The position numbers were made by a program, and so were the translations under genes. The notes under the pieces are model-generated. The model searched no databases and was not told the DNA's origin. It worked only from the letters and a program-made list of their open reading frames with translations. A stretch of 64,000 nt of DNA from Microbulbifer harenosus (GTDB lineage Bacteria > Pseudomonadota > Gammaproteobacteria > Pseudomonadales > Cellvibrionaceae): NCBI RefSeq assembly GCF_005771435.1, contig NZ_VANI01000022.1:1-64000 (forward strand). Direction: 5' to 3'. Positions 47,632 through 56,636 of this stretch are shown one piece after another; the stretch's first letter is position 1; the number at the start of each line of letters is the position of its first letter.

Positions 47632-49857
47632 TCAGAAATTCTTGCGGAATTCCACCCCGAGGACACGCGGGTCGTTGACGAAGCCGGTCAGATTATTGAA
47701 ATCGATCTGACCCTTGATGTTTTCCTCGTCGGTAATGTTGCGCCCGAACAACGCCATCTCGTAATCGCCGACAAAGCTGGTGTACCCCAGGCGCAGCCCT
47801 CCCTCAAACTGGTTGTCAATGGTGTACTCCTCGGCGGTATACAGCGCCAGGTGAGTTTCCCCCTGATAGGCCCAGTCGGTGAACAGAAATATTTCACCTT
47901 CGCTGCCCACCGGCAGGCTGTAGCGCAGGGTAAAATTGAACACGCTCTCCGGCGCGGACTGGAAAGGATTGCCGTCGATCATGGCGAGGCCGTCAACCGG
48001 CACCGGATCGGTAACGGTACACTGGCCGGACCCACAGTAGGCTGTGGTAAGGCCGGCATCCTGGATTTCGGTATCCGCGAAGCCGGCACCGGCGGTAAGC
48101 AGCAGATTGTCCGTCGCCACCCACTCCAGATCTACCTCAAAGCCCTTGCCCACGCCCTTGTTCGCATTCAGCAGACGATTGAAGTTGCCGCCGCCACCAA
48201 CGGCGGTCAACTGGATATCGTCAATCTGGTAGTAAAACACCGCGACATTGAGGCGCAGAGTATCTTCCAGCAGGTCCGCCTTGTAACCCACTTCAAAGGA
48301 CGTGATGGTTTCCGAGTCGGCGATGGATGGGCTGCCCTCGAAAGCCACATCGCGTGCCTGGATGGACTGGGCGCGGAAGCCTTCCGCGATACGGCCATAG
48401 ACACTGGATTCGTCATTGAGAACATAGTTCAGGCTGGCCTCCCAGCTCAGCTGGCCATCGTCGATCTCCACCGGCTCGTAGTCCTGGATACTGGCGGCAT
48501 CGATGACCAGGGCAAACCCGTCGACGTTCTGCTCACCGACCACCAGCGACTTTTCGTCGTAGGTGTAGCGCAGGCCCAGGGTGCCGGTGAGCGCATCGCT
48601 GAAATCGTAGGAGGTCTGGCCGAACAGCGCCCAGGAGGTGTTGCCGTGACGGACGGTGGTAGCGCCGTAGAAACCATCGATGCTGGTCACATCCAGGTCG
48701 GAGTCGTAATAGAAACCACCCAGCTGCCACCGCAGCGGATCATTGGTATTGCTGGCGAGACGAATTTCCTGAGTGAGCTGGGAGACATCCGCCCGGTCTT
48801 CGGTAACCGCATCAAACGGAATAAAGCCGGGGCCGTCGCCTGCCACACCGCCGTCGATATCGCCTTTGCTGGAGCCGTCGGCACGCTCGTAGGCGGAGAT
48901 ACTGGTCAGCAGCACGTCGCCCAGGTCCCACTCCAGCTTCAGGGAGGAGCCGGCGCTTTGGTATTTCTGCGGGTTGTTGTCGCCGCTGTCGAAGTACACC
49001 GAATCGCGGTCGAAATTTTCGTTGAGTTCACCCTGGGCACCCTGTTCATAGATATTTGCGCGGAATACGCTGGCGGTGCCGTCGAGATCGCGCTGGTGCA
49101 CATTCAGCAGCGCGGAGAAGTTGTCCGCCGGGGTCCACAGCAACTGCCCACGCGCAGCCAGTTCGGTAAAGCCGCCCATCGCATCGTCTTCACCGGTGTA
49201 GCTGTTATCGATCCAGTCGCCGCGCTCCTGCCGCAGTACCGAGATACGCCCTGCCAGTTTGTCTTCCACCAGCGCGCCGCCAAAGGCGCCCTCGATATTC
49301 GCGGTGCCCAGTTCCCCTGCCGCCACTTTCATATAGCCGTCGCCTTCCCAGGTGGGCCTGCGGCTATCGAACTTGATCACACCAGCGGTGGTATTGCGGC
49401 CGAACAGCGTACCCTGGGGACCGCGCACCACCTCCACCTGCTCTACATCGAAAATCGGGAAACTTTTCAGCACCACGTTTTCCTGCACCACGTCATCGAA
49501 GATGATCGAAACCGGTTGTGACGCGGCGAGATCGAAATCCGCGTTGCCCAGCCCGCGAATATAGAACCGTGGCGCGGCGCGGCCGTTGGAAGACTCGGCA
49601 TAGAGATTCGGCACCAGCGCCGCCAGCGCGAGAATGTCGTCGCCCGCGGTAAACATGCTGTCAAAGCGCTCCCCGGACAGGGCGGCGACGGAAATCGGCA
49701 CCTCCTGCAACCCCTCGACGCGGCGCTGGGCCGTCACGGTGACTTCTTCCAGTACCGCCGCTTTGCGTCTTGCCTCACCCTCGGCAGCGATGGCCACAGC
49801 GGGCAGGTTTGCGGCAATGGCGGTTGCGATAAGGGTGTGAGTGAAGGCCTTGCTCAT
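47632..49857 (-). CDS. TonB-dependent receptor
   Basis: 741 residues. Signal peptide (1-24), TonB box-like LEEVTVTAQ, plug domain (about 45-160, with PRFYIRGLGNADF), 22-strand barrel and C-terminal Phe. Substrate is not visible, but the operon (deaminase, NUP) suggests nucleosides or nucleic acid fragments. A dyad upstream (49996-50025) may be an operator. Confidence 0.93.
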   Translation of the reverse strand: MSKAFTHTLIATAIAANLPAVAIAAEGEARRKAAVLEEVTVTAQRRVEGLQEVPISVAALSGERFDSMFTAGDDILALAALVPNLYAESSNGRAAPRFYIRGLGNADFDLAASQPVSIIFDDVVQENVVLKSFPIFDVEQVEVVRGPQGTLFGRNTTAGVIKFDSRRPTWEGDGYMKVAAGELGTANIEGAFGGALVEDKLAGRISVLRQERGDWIDNSYTGEDDAMGGFTELAARGQLLWTPADNFSALLNVHQRDLDGTASVFRANIYEQGAQGELNENFDRDSVYFDSGDNNPQKYQSAGSSLKLEWDLGDVLLTSISAYERADGSSKGDIDGGVAGDGPGFIPFDAVTEDRADVSQLTQEIRLASNTNDPLRWQLGGFYYDSDLDVTSIDGFYGATTVRHGNTSWALFGQTSYDFSDALTGTLGLRYTYDEKSLVVGEQNVDGFALVIDAASIQDYEPVEIDDGQLSWEASLNYVLNDESSVYGRIAEGFRAQSIQARDVAFEGSPSIADSETITSFEVGYKADLLEDTLRLNVAVFYYQIDDIQLTAVGGGGNFNRLLNANKGVGKGFEVDLEWVATDNLLLTAGAGFADTEIQDAGLTTAYCGSGQCTVTDPVPVDGLAMIDGNPFQSAPESVFNFTLRYSLPVGSEGEIFLFTDWAYQGETHLALYTAEEYTIDNQFEGGLRLGYTSFVGDYEMALFGRNITDEENIKGQIDFNNLTGFVNDPRVLGVEFRKNF

Positions 49858-49995
49858 TTGTCAGATTCCTTAGCACCGCACCCGCGGCTGACAGGTCTGC
49901 CGGCCAGTGGTCTTCGGTGGTCGTTATGGTTGCTGGTGTGTTTCCGTAAATCCTTGCACCATAAAGAGCAACGACCGTGCCAATCATTAACCGTC

Positions 49996-50025
49996 CGGTC
50001 AGGTTTTTCTCAGGAATCCTGACCG
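49996..50025. promoter_or_regulatory. dyad upstream of the TonB receptor
   Basis: CGGTCAGG (49996-50003) and CCTGACCG (50018-50025) form a perfect 8-bp inverted repeat with a 14-bp spacer, about 140 bp before the receptor start. Could be an operator or a transcript hairpin. Confidence 0.45.
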
Positions 50026-50427
50026 CCCATTTGCCTGCCGCAACCACACAGGATCACCCCGATTGCAATTTCACTGACATGTGCGATGGTGATTTCATCA
50101 TTTTCGCGGCGGTTGCTGGTCAACAGCACCACTATCTGGCCGCGCCTTGGGTTTCCGCACCGTTTTAACTCAAAGATATTGCCCGTTCCGGGGTGCCCTC
50201 TATTTGTGCGGCTAAAATCCACTCCGGTACTGTCCTCCTGGCGCAGCAACAGGCCGCGCCGCCCGCAGTTCAGCCCCGAGCAGACCCCAAACGCCTCCAC
50301 ACGCGACGGCTAACCCCGCGACAGATGACGCCCGACTTGCGACGTATTCGACACTCCGCCGCCGGCACTCCGATCATCCCGCCACCTCCCACAAACAGCC
50401 GGATGGCCGGACACTGAAATCCGGCCT

Positions 50428-50455
50428 TTGCCCCGCCCCCCGGCTTCTGTATAAT
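50428..50455 (+). promoter_or_regulatory. tRNA-Arg promoter
   Basis: TTGCCC (50428-50433) and TATAAT (50450-50455) at 16-bp spacing, followed by a GC-rich discriminator typical of stable RNA genes. Confidence 0.65.
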
Positions 50456-50489
50456 CCGCGTCCGCGCTGGCTGTCCCGCCGCGCGTTTT

Positions 50490-50566
50490 CCGCCCGTAGC
50501 TCAGCTGGATAGAGCGTTGCCCTCCGGAGGCAAAGGTCAGAGGTTCGAATCCTCTCGGGCGGGCCA
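50490..50566 (+). tRNA. tRNA-Arg (CCG)
   Basis: 77 nt. Acceptor stem CCGCCCG / CGGGCGG, D arm GCTC-AGCTGGATA-GAGC, anticodon stem 517-521/529-533 with loop CTCCGGA giving anticodon CCG (50524-50526), T arm with GGTTCGAATCC, and encoded CCA (50564-50566). Confidence 0.97.
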
Positions 50567-50571
50567 TATAT

Positions 50572-50602
50572 AAAAAGGCCACCCAACGGGTGGCCTTTTT
50601 AT
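50572..50602 (+). terminator. tRNA terminator
   Basis: GGCCACCC aac GGGTGGCC followed by TTTTT, an 8-bp perfect stem. Confidence 0.9.
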
Positions 50603-50635
50603 ATATCGTCCCTTGTCCGCGGGTTTCGACCAAAT

Positions 50636-50739
50636 CCCAGGTTCGACTCGCGGGCGCAAAGCGCCGGAGAGCAGCGAGCCCAAAGGGCGAAGCTAATCCT
50701 CTCGGGCCACTAGGCAAAGGCCACCTCCGGGTGGCCTTT
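50636..50739 (+). pseudogene. interrupted partial tRNA-Arg copy with terminator
   Basis: CCCAGGTTCGA (50636-50646) and AATCCTCTCGGGCCA (50695-50709) copy the T arm and 3' end of the upstream tRNA but are split by 48 bp of unrelated, self-complementary DNA (GGCGC aaa GCGCC, GCCC aaa GGGC, CTCGC...GCGAG). A second terminator like that of the tRNA (AAAGGCCACC tccg GGTGGCCTTT, 50716-50739) follows. No 5' half is present. Confidence 0.7.
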
Positions 50740-50806
50740 GCTGTTTATTGCGTTTATGTCCGTTTATGGCCCGCGTAGTATCACACCACCAAGCTCCGCG
50801 CCGGAC

Positions 50807-51613
50807 TCAATCATCCCACGCCGGGGCAAACCCGGGATTCACCAGCCGCTCGCCCCGCTCCAGCGCATCTATTTGCCGCAGTTCTGCCGGCGTCAGCTGC
50901 AAAGACTGTGCAGCGAGATTGCTGGCCAGGTGCGTCCGGTTGGTTGACGAGGGAATAGTGACAATGCCCCGGGCCAGGCTCCAGGCAAGCACGACTTCCG
51001 CAATGCCGACTCGGTGGCTCCCGGCAATCTGTCCCAGAGTTTCATCATTGAGTACCTTGCCATAGGCCAGTGGCATATAGCCGGTGACGGCAATACCACG
51101 TTGGCGACAGCACTCAACCACTCGACGATTCTGGAAATAGGGATGTATTTCCACCTGATTGGTCGCGATTGCGCCCTCGCCCAGGACCGCGACCGCTTCC
51201 TCTACTTGTGTCGTGGTGAAGTTGGATACACCAATGGCCCGCGCGAGGCCGGATGTTTTTGTGTCCGCCAATCGCTTCAGATAGTCGGCCATCGGCGGCC
51301 CCTGCTCTCCCGCCGGCCAGTGAATCAGCAACAGGTCCACATAGTCGGTGTGCAGCTTTTGCAGGCTTTCACGCACACTGTCGAGAAAGCGATCCTCGCC
51401 GAGGTTTTCCAGCCACACCTTGGTGGTCAGGAAAATTTCCGCGCGCGGTATACCGCTGCCGGCAATCGCCCTGCCTACATCCGCTTCATTGCCGTATATC
51501 TGGGCGGTATCTATATGGCGGTATCCCAGTTCCAGTCCCATCCTGACCGATTGCTCGGCCTGTTCACCTTCGAGCCGGAAGGTGCCAAGTCCAAATTCGG
51601 GTATCTGTGCCAT
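50807..51613 (-). CDS. aldo/keto reductase
   Basis: 268 residues, NADPH-dependent TIM-barrel reductase. Family signatures GYRHIDTAQIYGNEADVG with the catalytic Asp and Tyr, LLIHWPAG with the catalytic His, and the C-terminal VLAWSLARGIVTIPSS cofactor site. Closest to the DkgA/DkgB-like group. Start at MAQIPEF. Divergent neighbours below suggest no clear pathway. Confidence 0.93.
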   Translation of the reverse strand: MAQIPEFGLGTFRLEGEQAEQSVRMGLELGYRHIDTAQIYGNEADVGRAIAGSGIPRAEIFLTTKVWLENLGEDRFLDSVRESLQKLHTDYVDLLLIHWPAGEQGPPMADYLKRLADTKTSGLARAIGVSNFTTTQVEEAVAVLGEGAIATNQVEIHPYFQNRRVVECCRQRGIAVTGYMPLAYGKVLNDETLGQIAGSHRVGIAEVVLAWSLARGIVTIPSSTNRTHLASNLAAQSLQLTPAELRQIDALERGERLVNPGFAPAWDD

Positions 51614-51683
51614 GGTTTTTTCTACTCCGTTCAAGCTGATTCAAATTCAGTCATCATTTTTAACGTGTTGTTATCGCAGTTGC

Positions 51684-52883
51684 TTATCCGCGATTACCAC
51701 CAGCCGCCAACGCCGTGCGGTCTGCGTCACGGCGATCCAGCAGACCGGACAGGCGCGTCAGCGCCAGCGCGAGCAGCACGATCAACGCGCCGATCCAGGG
51801 GGTATCCATAAGCTGGCGATGCTCGATCACCGCACCGCCGAGCACGGCGCCGATGGCAATGCCAATATTGAACGCGGCGATATTCAGGCCCGATGCCACA
51901 TCCACCGCCTGCGGTGCGTGTTTCTCGGCCAGCTGCACCACATACACCTGCAGCCCAGGCACGTTGCCAAACGCAAAGGCACCCCAGACCAGCACCGTCA
52001 GCACCGCCGCCAGCGGATAGCCCGCGGTGAAGGTAAACAGGGTGAGAATCGCGGCCAGTGCGGTGAAAATGATACTGAGCGCCGCCACCGGACCGCGGCG
52101 ATCCGCCAGTTTGCCGCCCCAGATATTCCCCACCGCGACGGACACGCCGTACACCAGCATGATCAGCCCGACCGCCACCGGGGCGAAACCGCTGACCTGT
52201 TCAAGGATCGGCGCGAGGTAGGTGAATGCGGTAAATGTACCCCCGTAGCCGAGCGCGGTCATGGCATAAACCAGCAGCAGGCGCGGTTCGGTCAACACCG
52301 CCAGTTGCTGTTTGACGCTGGCCGGCGTGGATTGCCTGAGATTGGCCGGCACCAGCAGCGCACTGCCCACCAGCGCGATCAATCCCAGCGCAGACACGAT
52401 CAGGAAAGTGGCGCGCCAGCCGAAGTGCTGCCCGATCCAGGTACCGAGCGGCACGCCGGTAACCAGCGCCACCGTGAGTCCGGTGAACATCAGAGCAATG
52501 GCACCGGCCTCTTTGTCTTTGCTCACCAGACTCGTGGCAATGGTAGAGCCGATGGCGAAAAACACGCCATGTGCCAGTCCGGTCACGACGCGCGCGGCAA
52601 TCAGCGAACCATAGCCCGGGGCCAGCCAGGCCAGCAGATTACCCAGGGTAAACAGGCCCATTACGCTCAGCAGGACCGCCTTGCGGTTCCAGCGCCCGGT
52701 CAACGCCGTGAGCACAGGTGCGCCCACGGCGACACCAAGGGCATACAGACTGACCAGTAACCCCGCTGAAGGCAGGGACACCGCCAGGTCATGGGCGATG
52801 GTTGGCACAAGTCCGACTATCACGAATTCCGTTGTGCCAATGGCGAAGGCGCTGAGCGCCAGTGCCAGTAATGCAAGGGGCAT
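51684..52883 (-). CDS. MFS transporter, AraJ-like
   Basis: 399 residues, 12 hydrophobic segments, DHA1 type. The motif A-like GAPVLTALTGRWNRKAVLL, and motif FAIGSTIATSLVSKDKEA. Probable sugar or drug efflux, substrate unknown. ATG at 52883 is preferred to the GTG at 52892 because of GGAG 8 nt upstream. Divergent from a LysR gene, a common regulatory layout. Confidence 0.9.
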   Translation of the reverse strand: MPLALLALALSAFAIGTTEFVIVGLVPTIAHDLAVSLPSAGLLVSLYALGVAVGAPVLTALTGRWNRKAVLLSVMGLFTLGNLLAWLAPGYGSLIAARVVTGLAHGVFFAIGSTIATSLVSKDKEAGAIALMFTGLTVALVTGVPLGTWIGQHFGWRATFLIVSALGLIALVGSALLVPANLRQSTPASVKQQLAVLTEPRLLLVYAMTALGYGGTFTAFTYLAPILEQVSGFAPVAVGLIMLVYGVSVAVGNIWGGKLADRRGPVAALSIIFTALAAILTLFTFTAGYPLAAVLTVLVWGAFAFGNVPGLQVYVVQLAEKHAPQAVDVASGLNIAAFNIGIAIGAVLGGAVIEHRQLMDTPWIGALIVLLALALTRLSGLLDRRDADRTALAAGGNRG

Positions 52884-52974
52884 ATCAATCACTCCGCAGG
52901 TTTCTGTTGCGGCGGAGTATGGCGATGGCTACCTTTCACAAAAACAGTGGCAAACACAAAAGAATTTTGCAGAT

Positions 52975-53862
52975 ATGACAATAGTCTCGCGCACCGAAGA
53001 CCTGGAAATCCTGCTGGCGGTTGTAGATACCGGCGGGTTCTCCGCCGCAGCCAGGTTGCTGGATATCCAGGTAGCCCGGGTATCTCGCGCGGTAACCCGC
53101 CTGGAGTCCGAGCTGGGAGCCACGCTGCTGAACCGCACCACGCGGCGGGTGGAGCTGACCGAGGAAGGACAGAGTTTCGTCGCGACCATTCGCGATGGCC
53201 TGCAGCTGTTGGCCTCCGCCGAGGAAAATCTGCGTGTGCAACATCGCCGCCCCGCTGGCCGTTTGCGGGTAGACGCCGCCACGCCGTTCCTGCTGCACCA
53301 GCTGGTGCCGCTGGTACCGGCATTTCGCGCGGCCTACCCGGAAATCCGGCTGGAGCTAATTGCCAACGAACAGATCATCGATCTGATCGAACGGCGCACC
53401 GATCTGGCTATTCGCATTGGTACGCTGGAAGATTCCAATCTGCACGCGCGCTTGCTGGGGCGCAGCCCGTTACACCTGGTCGCGAGCCCGGCGTATCTCG
53501 AGCAAGCGGGCACGCCGCTGCACATCGCAGATCTCGAGCAGCATACGTTGATCGGATTTGCCGACGCCGCGCACCTCAACATTCTGCCGTTTCGCCAACC
53601 GCAGCCATTTCAGCCACAAATCGCGTCCAGCAGCGGGGAAGCCATACGGCAACTGGCACTCGCCGGTCAGGGCATCGCCCTGCTGTCGAATTTCATGGTT
53701 CGCCAGGACATTGCGCATGGGCATCTGGTCAGTGTGCTTGGCGAAGCGCTGCAGAGCCCGAACCCGCGCGAGCCGGTGCAGGCGGTTTACTATCGAAGCG
53801 GTGCCGTTTCGCCGCGGATTGCGGCCTTTCTCGAATTCCTCGGTGGGCGGTTGCAACTTTGA
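52975..53862 (+). CDS. LysR family transcriptional regulator
   Basis: 295 residues. Winged helix at 1-60 (LEILLAVVDTGGFSAAARLLDIQVARVSRAV), then the LysR substrate-binding domain. Likely regulates the divergent MFS gene 91 bp away. Confidence 0.93.
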   Translation: MTIVSRTEDLEILLAVVDTGGFSAAARLLDIQVARVSRAVTRLESELGATLLNRTTRRVELTEEGQSFVATIRDGLQLLASAEENLRVQHRRPAGRLRVDAATPFLLHQLVPLVPAFRAAYPEIRLELIANEQIIDLIERRTDLAIRIGTLEDSNLHARLLGRSPLHLVASPAYLEQAGTPLHIADLEQHTLIGFADAAHLNILPFRQPQPFQPQIASSSGEAIRQLALAGQGIALLSNFMVRQDIAHGHLVSVLGEALQSPNPREPVQAVYYRSGAVSPRIAAFLEFLGGRLQL

Positions 53863-53951
53863 GCCGGCCCGCCGCCCTCACTCATGCGGGTCCGCAGCAG
53901 CGTATGAACCACTATATGAACCACTAGTCGTGCATGCGGAAAGCTGTGCGC

Positions 53952-54740
53952 TCAACGCGCTATCGCCATAGGCTCCGCACAACCTGCACATCGTTCCTTC
54001 CCAAGCGAGAGGCGGCGCCAGTCGAGCGTTTCCGCCTCGAAAACTTGCAGGGTATCCAGGCTGCCAAGTGGCAGGCCCGCCAATAACTTGATCGCTTCAA
54101 GTGACTGAGCACTACCGACAATTCCCAGTGCAGGTCCAATAACACCTGATGTCTCACAGTTATCCACTCGTTCCTGTTCAGTATCCGGAAAAAAACAGGT
54201 GTAGCATGGTGAACCCTTTCGACGAAAATCAAAGCTTACCAACTGACCCGAAAAGCCCTGCACTGAGGCCATGATCACGGGTACCGCCATCTCCCTGCAG
54301 ACCCGATTAATACTCTGGCGAATTCGCTGGTTATCGGTACAGTCCAGTACCAGATCCACGCGAGACGCGTGTTCTGAAAGCCAGGCCTCGCTTGCCTTTT
54401 TTACATAAGGCAGTATCCGGATATGTGGGTTCACGGCCCCCAATTGCTGGGCGGCAACCAGCGCCTTAGGCTTGTGAATGTGGTTTGATTTGTACAGGAT
54501 CTGGCGCTGTAAATTCGACAGCGCCAACGTATCTCCATCGACCAGATGCAGTTCACCAATACCTGCTGAAGCGAGATATAGCGCGGCCGGACAACCCAGG
54601 CCTCCCAGCCCCACTACCATCACCCGGGCACTGGCAAGCTTCTCTTGGGCCGCTTCGCCCATTTGCGGCAACATGATCTGGCGACTGTAGCGGATACGAT
54701 CTTTATGACTGATCACGTAGTTTTCCCATCGAAAATTCAC
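53952..54740 (-). CDS. moeB: molybdopterin-synthase adenylyltransferase MoeB
   Basis: 262 residues, E1-like. ATP loop GLGGLGCPAALYLASAGIG, catalytic Cys region NCETSGVIG, zinc Cys in PCYTCFFP and CAGCAEP. Activates the MoaD C-terminus. GTG start. Last gene of the Moco operon; no rhodanese domain. Confidence 0.92.
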   Translation of the reverse strand: MNFRWENYVISHKDRIRYSRQIMLPQMGEAAQEKLASARVMVVGLGGLGCPAALYLASAGIGELHLVDGDTLALSNLQRQILYKSNHIHKPKALVAAQQLGAVNPHIRILPYVKKASEAWLSEHASRVDLVLDCTDNQRIRQSINRVCREMAVPVIMASVQGFSGQLVSFDFRRKGSPCYTCFFPDTEQERVDNCETSGVIGPALGIVGSAQSLEAIKLLAGLPLGSLDTLQVFEAETLDWRRLSLGKERCAGCAEPMAIAR

Positions 54741-54744
54741 ATTG

Positions 54745-55200
54745 CTATCGGGCCCACTTTTCCAGCTCCCGTCGGTCGCTGTCGCGGGCGGCCACCCAGG
54801 TGTCGCCGGTCTCGCCGGATTCCAGCTTCCAGAAGGGGGCCTCCGTCTTGAGGCGATCCATAATGTATTGGCAGGCAGCGAACGCCGCCTGGCGGTGGGG
54901 GCTGGTTACTCCCACGAATACGATATCCTCCTCCACGGCCATGGCGCCGACACGGTGCAGCAGGCGCACCCGGCCCAGTTCCCAGCGGGTGCGTGCGTCA
55001 CTGACGATGCGCTGCAGGCTTTTTTCGGTCATGCCCGGATAGTGTTCCAGCGCCAGGCCGCTGACACCGACCCCGGCATTGAAGTCGCGCACCGAACCAA
55101 CAAACAGGGCGCTGGCTCCGTCGCTGCGGTTGTTCGCGCGCAGTGCCGCATACTCATCGCCCACCGCAAAGGGCGCCGTGCGGACGTCAATAAAATCCAT
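54745..55200 (-). CDS. moaE: molybdopterin synthase large subunit MoaE
   Basis: 151 residues with ALFVGSVRDFN near the N-terminus and HRVGAMAVEEDIVFVGV, SPHRQAAF and KTEAPFWKLE late. Combines with MoaD to insert dithiolene sulfurs. Confidence 0.94.
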   Translation of the reverse strand: MDFIDVRTAPFAVGDEYAALRANNRSDGASALFVGSVRDFNAGVGVSGLALEHYPGMTEKSLQRIVSDARTRWELGRVRLLHRVGAMAVEEDIVFVGVTSPHRQAAFAACQYIMDRLKTEAPFWKLESGETGDTWVAARDSDRRELEKWAR

Positions 55201-55206
55201 CGCCTC

Positions 55207-55452
55207 TCAACCTCCGGTGACCGGCGGGAAAAATGCGACTTCATCGCCATCGGTAATCCGGGTAGTCGCCGCGGCGATCTCCTGGTTGACCGCCGCCTGA
55301 ATATCGGCAGCTTGCAGCGGCGCCTGCCAGTCAGGGAACAGCTCACCGAGACGGTTGCGCAACTCGGCCACGCTGCCGGAAAAATCTTCCAAACAGTGCT
55401 CGGCCGTGCCCAGGCGCGCGCGCAGGCTGGCAAAAAACAGAACCTTAACCAT
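55207..55452 (-). CDS. moaD: molybdopterin synthase small subunit MoaD
   Basis: 81-residue ubiquitin-like sulfur carrier with the FFPPVTGG end; the terminal GG is thiocarboxylated by MoeB. It overlaps moaC by 8 bp and starts 6 bp upstream of moaE. Confidence 0.93.
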   Translation of the reverse strand: MVKVLFFASLRARLGTAEHCLEDFSGSVAELRNRLGELFPDWQAPLQAADIQAAVNQEIAAATTRITDGDEVAFFPPVTGG

Positions 55453-55936
55453 GTGTCACCTCATCACAGTGCCAGTGCCCCCGTTTGCCGCCGGATTTTT
55501 CCACCAGGCGGGTGGGGCCGATCTCCATTGCCGGGTCCACGGCCTTGCACATGTCGTAGACGGTCAGTGCCGCCACCGCGGCGGCAGTCAGTGCTTCCAT
55601 TTCCACCCCGGTACGGCCGGCAAGGCGACAGTAGCTAAAAATGTGCACGCAGTGCTTCTCGGGCAACAATTCAAATTCCACGTCCACTTTGGTCAGTGCC
55701 AGCGGGTGGCACAGCGGAATCAGCTCAGAGGTTTTCTTCGCCGCCTGGATACCGGCAATGCGCGCCACTGACAGTGCATCGCCTTTCCTGTTGCTGCCGG
55801 TCACCAGCAGCTCGAACGCTTCGGCACTCATGTGCACGGCACTTTCGGCGCGGGCACTGCGTTCGCTTATGGCTTTATCCGTGACGTCCACCATGTTTGC
55901 CTCACCGCGCTCGTTGAGATGGGTCAACCGGCTCAT
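55445..55936 (-). CDS. moaC: cyclic pyranopterin monophosphate synthase MoaC
   Basis: 163 residues with [38 protein letters not shown] and the active-site HCD-like elements. Acts after MoaA. Confidence 0.95.
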   Translation of the reverse strand: MSRLTHLNERGEANMVDVTDKAISERSARAESAVHMSAEAFELLVTGSNRKGDALSVARIAGIQAAKKTSELIPLCHPLALTKVDVEFELLPEKHCVHIFSYCRLAGRTGVEMEALTAAAVAALTVYDMCKAVDPAMEIGPTRLVEKSGGKRGHWHCDEVTHG

Positions 55937-55940
55937 CCCA

Positions 55941-56483
55941 TCACTCCCGGGATTCGCAGGCTGGCTGCGCCGCGCGGATATGCGGCACGAAATTACAGGG
56001 GCGGTGACGCGAGTCCAGCTGCTGGAGCAGGATGCCTTCCCAGGCAGTGCGACAGGCGCCGGTAGAGCCGGGCATACAGCAGATCAGGGTGTGGTTGGCC
56101 AACCCGGCGAGTGCGCGCGATTGCACCGTGGAACTGCCGATCTCGCCGAATGAAATATGCCGGAACAGTTCGCCGAACCCCTCCACGGTTTTGTCGAACA
56201 GTGGCAGCAGTGCCTCCGGGGTGGAGTCGCGATCGGTAAACCCGGTGCCGCCGGTGACCAGCACCACCTGGATCTGCGGCTCGGCGATCCAGCGCGAGAT
56301 CACCGCGCGCAGCTGGTACACATCGTCGGGGGCGATCAGTTTTTCCATCAGCCGGTGGCCCGCGTGCTGCAGCGCATCCACCAGATAGGCGCCGGAGGTG
56401 TCGTTGTCGCTGGTGCGGGTGTCGGACACGGTCAACACCGCGATATTGAGGGGCTCGAAAGTTTGTTCAGCGTGTCCAGCCAT
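55941..56483 (-). CDS. moaB: molybdenum cofactor biosynthesis protein MoaB
   Basis: 180 residues, MogA/MoaB fold with [14 protein letters not shown] and [15 protein letters not shown] then [19 protein letters not shown]. Adenylates molybdopterin before metal insertion. Between the mobA remnant and moaC. Confidence 0.92.
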   Translation of the reverse strand: MAGHAEQTFEPLNIAVLTVSDTRTSDNDTSGAYLVDALQHAGHRLMEKLIAPDDVYQLRAVISRWIAEPQIQVVLVTGGTGFTDRDSTPEALLPLFDKTVEGFGELFRHISFGEIGSSTVQSRALAGLANHTLICCMPGSTGACRTAWEGILLQQLDSRHRPCNFVPHIRAAQPACESRE

Positions 56484-56498
56484 AATGCGTCCGTCCGT

Positions 56499-56636
56499 TC
56501 AGTCTGATTCAGGTAAAAGTTGTTGCGGGTAGTTCGCCGCGTATTCGGCGGGGGTATTCATGTTGCTGAAGCTCTGCGCACGCACAGGCATCGTCAGCTG
56601 GCGCGCGCCACAACTGGTGAACTGCCGGGACACCGT
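56499..56636 (-). pseudogene. mobA 3' remnant
   Basis: After the moaA stop the frame reads on as 45 codons ending SFSNMNTPAEYAANYPQQ-LLPESD. MobA C-termini carry an F-x-N-x-NTP-E-like motif, and the same motif is here, but no GTP-binding N-terminal half lies near. It is probably the tail left after a deletion between moaA and moaB. Confidence 0.55.

Larger units (their letters stand above)
49858..50489. promoter_or_regulatory. gene-free region before the TonB receptor and tRNA
   Basis: 632 bp with no convincing coding sequence; open frames here have no recognisable start or domain. It holds the dyad at 49996-50025, the start region of the receptor gene, and the tRNA promoter at the right end. 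Confidence 0.55.

Noticed and set aside
50010-50300. 96-aa minus-strand ORF
   Set aside because: No domain, poor start context, lies in a gene-free region with the dyad.
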